Position numbers and translations under genes: made by a program
Origin: Deltaproteobacteria bacterium
Lineage (GTDB): Bacteria; Desulfobacterota; Syntrophia; Syntrophales; Fen-1087
Reading direction: 5' to 3'
Assembly (NCBI GenBank): GCA_026388595.1
Contig: JAPLJM010000192.1
Coordinates: forward strand, 1 to 9,587
Length of the DNA: 9,587 nucleotides
Notes under the pieces: model-generated
The model's database searches: none
The model's input: only the letters and a program-made list of their open reading frames with translations
Told to the model about the DNA's origin: nothing
In this document: piece by piece, positions 6,511 through 9,587 of the stretch
Layout of the letters: every line of letters begins with the position of its first letter
Position numbering within the stretch: position 1 is the first letter of the stretch

Positions 6511-8262
6511 ATGGGAAAAGAAATACAGACGGATGAATTTAAAAAGCTGATATCTCTGGGAGAGGAAAAGGGTTTTCTTACCTATGATGACGTCAATGAT
6601 TTACTGCCTTCTGACATCATTTCTTCAGATCAGATTGACGATATTATTATGCTCTTCGGTGAGAAAAATATCGATATCATTGATACCGATAAAGGCGAAA
6701 AGCTGATTGTCAAAAAGCCGATGGATGAGATAGCCCATGTCAAGGAAGAAGAGATATTGGGGCTTATGCCGCTGGTTGGGAAAACCGGCGATCCGGTCAA
6801 GATGTACCTCCGTGAAATGGGGCTGGTTTCCCTGCTCAGCCGGGAAGGGGAAGTTGAGATTGCCAAGAAAATCGAAGAAGGTCTGAAAGAAAGCATGGAT
6901 GCCGTGTTCGGCGTTATTATCTGCATCAGGGATGTCGTGGACATCGGCGTGCGGTTGAGGAATGGGGATCTTCGTGTCAAGAATGTCGTTGACAATCTTG
7001 AAGATGAGGATGGGTATGTTGAGGAGGATCTCCATCGGGATCGCGTGCTGAAACTGATCGATAAGGTCACGGTCCTCGATAAGAAGAATGATATTCTGCG
7101 GCTGAAACTGAAAACGAAGGGCCTGGTTGATTTTCAGAAGGAGAGCATCCGCAGTGAAGTGGATCAGAATACGAAGCGCATTATTCGTCTCTGCCGGAAA
7201 GTCAAATTCAGCAAGAAGCAGATTGACCGGATGGTTTCCCGCCTCAAGGGGTATCTGCTGGAGATCGAAGAGGTGGAAAAGGATATTCAAGCCTGCAGGG
7301 ATAAAACAGGCCTTTCCCTGACGCAACTGGAAAAGGCGTGGGCGCGCATGAAAATTTCACCGGCCGAGGAAAGACGTCTGACACGGGAATTAAATATCGG
7401 CAAAGAGATATTGAAGGACTGTGAAGCGACCGTCAAGGAAGCCAACCGGAAGATCAAGAAAATGTCCCAGGACGTCGGGCTCTCAGCGACAGCCATGAAA
7501 AAGATGGTCGATTCCATTGAATATGGTGAGATTAAGGCGGAAATTGCAAAAAGAAAGCTGGTTGAGGCCAATCTACGTCTGGTTGTCAGCATTGCCAAGA
7601 AGTATACGAACCGGGGCCTACAGTTTCTGGACCTCATTCAGGAAGGAAACATCGGCTTGATGAAAGCGGTGGATAAGTTTGAGTATCAACGGGGCTATAA
7701 ATTTTCCACCTATGCCACCTGGTGGATCAGGCAGGCCATTACCAGGGCGATTGCCGATCAGGCCAGAACCATCCGCATTCCCGTGCATATGATCGAGACG
7801 ATCAATAAGCTGATCAGGACCTCCCGTTATTTGGTTCAGGAATTGGGACGTGAGCCGACGCCGGAGGAAATTGCCAATAAAATGGAATATCCTCTGGAGA
7901 AAGTACGGAAAGTATTGAAGATTGCCAAGGAACCCATATCCCTGGAGACGCCGATTGGTGAAGAGGAAGATAGTCACCTGGGCGACTTTATCGAAGACAA
8001 GAAGATCATTTCTCCTTCGGAAGCGACAATCAGTATGGATTTGGCGGAGCAAACACGAAAAATCTTGTCCACCTTAACGCCCAGAGAGGAAAAGGTCCTG
8101 CGGATGCGCTTCGGCATCAGCGAACGGACCGATTATGTTTCAGAAAAAAGGCAGGAGACATTGGAATTGATGAAGGACCGCCTGCGACCCGTCGAGGCGA
8201 GTACCGTGCGTAAACTGAGAAATCCTTCCCGGAGAAAGGTCCTTAAACCATCGCCGAAATAA
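6511..8262 (+). CDS. rpoD: Primary sigma factor RpoD (sigma-70), unusual region 4.2
   Basis: It directs RNA polymerase to housekeeping promoters. The 583-residue frame has an acidic region 1.1 (about 1-75), region 1.2 with DPVKMYLREMG, and a long charged non-conserved insert (about 125-345). Region 2 (about 351-430) is textbook: NLRLVVSIAKKYTNRGLQF, DLIQEGN and FSTYATWWIRQAI. Region 3 has PTPEEIANKM and SLETPIGEEEDSHLGDFI. Region 4 opens normally with LTPREEKVLRMRFGI. The helix-turn-helix at about 543-570 then reads VSEKRQETLELMKDRLRPVE instead of the usual xLEEVGxxFxVTRERIRQIE, before recovering at VRKLRNPSR. The C-terminus, LKPSPK, also departs from the common LKSF-type end. GGGAG at 6498-6502 lies 8 nt before the ATG. 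It is certainly rpoD; whether region 4.2 is functional or misread is open. Confidence 0.95.
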   Translation: MGKEIQTDEFKKLISLGEEKGFLTYDDVNDLLPSDIISSDQIDDIIMLFGEKNIDIIDTDKGEKLIVKKPMDEIAHVKEEEILGLMPLVGKTGDPVKMYLREMGLVSLLSREGEVEIAKKIEEGLKESMDAVFGVIICIRDVVDIGVRLRNGDLRVKNVVDNLEDEDGYVEEDLHRDRVLKLIDKVTVLDKKNDILRLKLKTKGLVDFQKESIRSEVDQNTKRIIRLCRKVKFSKKQIDRMVSRLKGYLLEIEEVEKDIQACRDKTGLSLTQLEKAWARMKISPAEERRLTRELNIGKEILKDCEATVKEANRKIKKMSQDVGLSATAMKKMVDSIEYGEIKAEIAKRKLVEANLRLVVSIAKKYTNRGLQFLDLIQEGNIGLMKAVDKFEYQRGYKFSTYATWWIRQAITRAIADQARTIRIPVHMIETINKLIRTSRYLVQELGREPTPEEIANKMEYPLEKVRKVLKIAKEPISLETPIGEEEDSHLGDFIEDKKIISPSEATISMDLAEQTRKILSTLTPREEKVLRMRFGISERTDYVSEKRQETLELMKDRLRPVEASTVRKLRNPSRRKVLKPSPK

Positions 8263-8314
8263 GGACATGAACGACGCGGCGGGTGATCTTTTTGCAAAGT
8301 CATTAAATTGGATA

Positions 8315-8343
8315 TTGACAACAGGCGATACTCGGTGTAGCAA
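8315..8343 (+). promoter_or_regulatory. Candidate promoter for the tRNA gene
   Basis: TTGACA (8315-8320) is a perfect -35. The best -10 at a 17-nt distance is TAGCAA (8338-8343), only 3 of 6 matches. TAGTAT at 8376-8381 resembles a -10 better but abuts the tRNA. I see no intrinsic terminator between rpoD and this point, so the tRNA may also be read from the rpoD transcript. Confidence 0.35.
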
Positions 8344-8383
8344 CACGGTGGAGAGATGGATCAAAAGAGACTTCGTAGTATGC

Positions 8384-8456
8384 GGGCCCATAGCTCAATT
8401 GGTAGAGCCACCGGCTCATAACCGGTCGGTCCCTGGTTCGAACCCAGGTGGGCCCA
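8384..8456 (+). tRNA. tRNA with anticodon CAT (elongator Met or Ile2)
   Basis: A complete 73-nt cloverleaf. The acceptor stem is GGGCCCA with TGGGCCC and discriminator A8456. The D arm is GCTC/GAGC with the loop AATTGGTA. The anticodon stem is ACCGG/CCGGT around CTCATAA, placing CAT at 8417-8419. The variable loop is CGGTC, and the T arm is CCTGG-TTCGAAC-CCAGG. All stems are fully paired. CCA is not encoded (the genome reads CTA after the discriminator), so it must be added by the CCA-adding enzyme. The G1-C72 pair argues against initiator tRNA. CAT can denote elongator Met or, after lysidine modification by TilS, Ile for AUA codons; I cannot decide which. Confidence 0.96.
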
Positions 8457-8482
8457 CTATCATCTCTCATTAGTGGTTTTTT
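8454..8482 (+). terminator. Intrinsic terminator overlapping the tRNA 3' end
   Basis: CCACTA (8454-8459) pairs with TAGTGG (8471-8476) over 6 bp around an 11-nt loop, followed at once by six T (8477-8482). The 5' arm includes the last three bases of the mature tRNA, so this stem competes with the acceptor stem for those bases. Confidence 0.55.
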
Positions 8483-8551
8483 GCGGACCAAAGCGGGGAT
8501 GGAACTTATGATGCTTGAACATATTTATTCGAATGAATGGATAGCAGATTC

Positions 8552-8569
8552 AGGAAGCTCAAACTTCCT
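8552..8569 (+). promoter_or_regulatory. Small hairpin upstream of the zinc-ribbon gene
   Basis: AGGAAG (8552-8557) pairs with CTTCCT (8564-8569) around the 6-nt loop CTCAAA. It stands 3 nt before the terminator hairpin at 8573-8605, giving two hairpins in tandem. Function unknown. Confidence 0.35.
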
Positions 8570-8572
8570 CTG

Positions 8573-8605
8573 AAAAATGCACCTGCCAAAGGGTGCATTT
8601 TTTTT
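8573..8605 (+). terminator. Intrinsic terminator ahead of the zinc-ribbon gene
   Basis: TGCACC (8578-8583) pairs with GGTGCA (8592-8597), and the flanking A5 (8573-8577) can extend the stem with the following T residues. The loop is 8 nt and the stem is followed by eight T (8598-8605). This is the best-formed terminator in the window. It ends 15 nt before the Shine-Dalgarno of the next gene, so it either closes the upstream transcript or acts as a leader terminator for that gene. Confidence 0.8.
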
Positions 8606-8633
8606 GTAATATCGTAATGAAAGGGGAAATCGG

Positions 8634-9356
8634 TTGGGAGTACAATTAAAATTAATCGTTGCTTTGCAGAAAATTGACTCGGAGATCACCAGGATTAATA
8701 ACCGGAACAAAATGTTACCGGGAGAACTGGCAAGACTGGATGAGATATTCCATGGTTTTTCCGCTGATTTCGGGGAGGATCAAAAGACCCTGGAGGAACT
8801 CAGCAAAGCCCACAAGGAAAGGGAAGAAAAGCTGAAACGGGGTGTCGAGAGCCTGAAGAAAACAAAGGATCGTCTGCATGAGGTTAAGACGAACAAGGAA
8901 TATCAGGCAATGCTCAAGGAAATTGAATCCACTGCATCGAAAAACAGCGCCATTGAGGATGAGATTCTCATCGTCATGGATAAACTTGATCAGGTCAGGA
9001 AGATGGTCAAGGTGAGAGAAAAAGAGCTGGATGGACACCGTCATGATTACGAATCCAAAAAAAGAAAGATTGAGCAGGAATTGGCAGCCATGGATGCGGA
9101 GGTCTCTGTTTATCTTGAAAAAGGTTTGATGCTGAAGGAGCAAATAGCATCGGATCTGCTGAAAAGATATGAAACGATTAAAAATAGAAGCAATGGTTTG
9201 GCGGTTGTTGCGGTCTGGAAGGAGATTTGCGCGGGCTGCCATATGAATATTCCACCGCAGATGTATATAGAATTACAGAAAGATGTCGATATTCAGTATT
9301 GTCCCCAATGCAACCGGATTATCTACTGGGAGGATCAAAATATAAAAGGCGAATAG
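8634..9356 (+). CDS. Coiled-coil C4-type zinc-ribbon protein
   Basis: A 240-residue protein of the family with a long antiparallel coiled coil and a C-terminal zinc ribbon. Residues 1-180 are highly charged and helical, including the family-typical LQKIDSEI near the start and VKTNKEYQAMLKEIE (84-98). The C-terminal ribbon has CAGC (Cys199, Cys202) and CPQC (Cys223, Cys226) around HMNIPPQMYIEL. The biochemical role of the family is not established; nucleic-acid or protein binding is inferred from the architecture. The start is TTG at 8634, with AAGGGG at 8621-8626 and 7-nt spacing. There is no signal peptide, so it is cytoplasmic. rnpB follows closely. Confidence 0.9.
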   Translation: MGVQLKLIVALQKIDSEITRINNRNKMLPGELARLDEIFHGFSADFGEDQKTLEELSKAHKEREEKLKRGVESLKKTKDRLHEVKTNKEYQAMLKEIESTASKNSAIEDEILIVMDKLDQVRKMVKVREKELDGHRHDYESKKRKIEQELAAMDAEVSVYLEKGLMLKEQIASDLLKRYETIKNRSNGLAVVAVWKEICAGCHMNIPPQMYIELQKDVDIQYCPQCNRIIYWEDQNIKGE

Positions 9357-9385
9357 CCAATGCAGAGGTTGATGGTTCCATTTTG

Positions 9386-9394
9386 TGATATAAG
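9386..9394 (+). promoter_or_regulatory. Candidate extended -10 promoter for rnpB
   Basis: TGA-TATAAG forms an extended -10 (TGn plus 5 of 6 matches to TATAAT). The only -35-like element, TTGATG at 9369-9374, is 14 nt away, which is too close, so this would rely on the extended -10. It predicts a start near 9401. Confidence 0.45.
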
Positions 9395-9401
9395 TATCCA
9401 G

Positions 9402-9587
9402 GGATGAAGGTGTTGTACCATATCAGGTGATCGCTGGTCCGGATGTGTCCGGACGGGAGGAAAGTCCGAGCTCCGCAGGGCAGGATGGTCGCTAACGGCG
9501 ACTGGGGGTAACCCTAAGGAAAGTGCCACAGAAAATATACCGCCCGCCGTTTTGCGGGTAAGGGTGAAAAGGCGAGGTAAGAGCTCA
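9402..9587 (+). ncRNA. rnpB: RNase P RNA, class A, 5' half (partial)
   Basis: The catalytic RNA of RNase P, which trims the 5' leaders of tRNA precursors. Conserved elements appear in order: GATCGC of the P2 region; a P3 hairpin GTCCGGA/TCCGGAC with a 4-nt loop; the hallmark GAGGAAAGTCCGAGCTCC of the P4 core with CGCAGGGCAG after it; GCTAACGGC; GGAAAGTGCCACAGAAA; a CCCGC/GCGGG hairpin; and AGGGTGAAAAGGCGAGGTAAGAGC of the P11-P12 specificity region, written here as two blocks around GGCGAGG. The window ends inside the RNA, so the 3' strands of P1, P2 and P4 are missing. The 5' end is approximate, set from the extended -10 and the P2 position. Confidence 0.93.

Noticed and set aside
6625..7326. 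Antisense frame of 233 codons opposite rpoD
   Set aside because: Shadow of the charged non-conserved region of sigma-70. No independent signals.
8267..8473. Short + strand frame running through the tRNA gene
   Set aside because: It crosses the whole tRNA and its terminator; the tRNA structure is unambiguous.
1..9587. CRISPR array, insertion sequence, phage or toxin-antitoxin system
   Set aside because: I saw no repeated spacer-like units, transposase motifs, integrase or small paired genes; nearly all sequence is explained by housekeeping genes.

Overview
This is a compact stretch of housekeeping genes, almost all on the + strand. It has no mobile element, CRISPR array or obvious foreign island. 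Several traits suggest a free-living Gram-negative bacterium of the Desulfobacterota (deltaproteobacterial) type, perhaps a Syntrophus/Smithella relative: long-form HisG, separate monofunctional HisI and HisB, a lipobox lipoprotein, YqeY-DnaG-RpoD in a row, and a class A RNase P RNA. The taxonomic guess rests on overall protein character and recalled gene order, not on a search.

Layout. (1) Positions 1-56 hold the first codons of a small hydrophobic protein on the - strand. (2) Positions 57-333 are intergenic, with a candidate promoter at 265-293. (3) A histidine gene cluster runs hisI-hisG-hisB-(lipoprotein)-hisA, followed by a HIT-family hydrolase. The hisI/hisG junction overlaps as ATGA. 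hisH and hisF are absent from the cluster, and an uncharacterised lipoprotein lies between hisB and hisA. A terminator-like hairpin stands just ahead of hisA. (4) A good sigma-70 promoter at 4126-4153, with a perfect palindrome over its -35 box, starts a macromolecular-synthesis-type unit: yqeY-dnaG-rpoD. A hairpin and a TTG start precede dnaG. (5) A tRNA with anticodon CAT follows, with its own candidate promoter and a terminator that overlaps the 3' end of the tRNA. (6) Then comes a coiled-coil C4 zinc-ribbon protein behind a leader with two hairpins. (7) Last is the 5' half of the RNase P RNA gene (rnpB), cut by the window end.

How the genes work together. HisG, HisI, HisA and HisB catalyse steps 1, 3, 4 and 6 of histidine synthesis from PRPP and ATP. 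DnaG primes replication and RpoD is the main sigma factor. The tRNA and RNase P RNA serve translation.

I do not see a convincing new multi-gene system. The most notable anomaly is in rpoD. The -35-recognition helix-turn-helix (region 4.2) is far from the normally near-invariant sequence, although the reading frame stays open. A short stretch matches the family better when read in another frame, so two compensating indels (real or a sequence error) are a live explanation.
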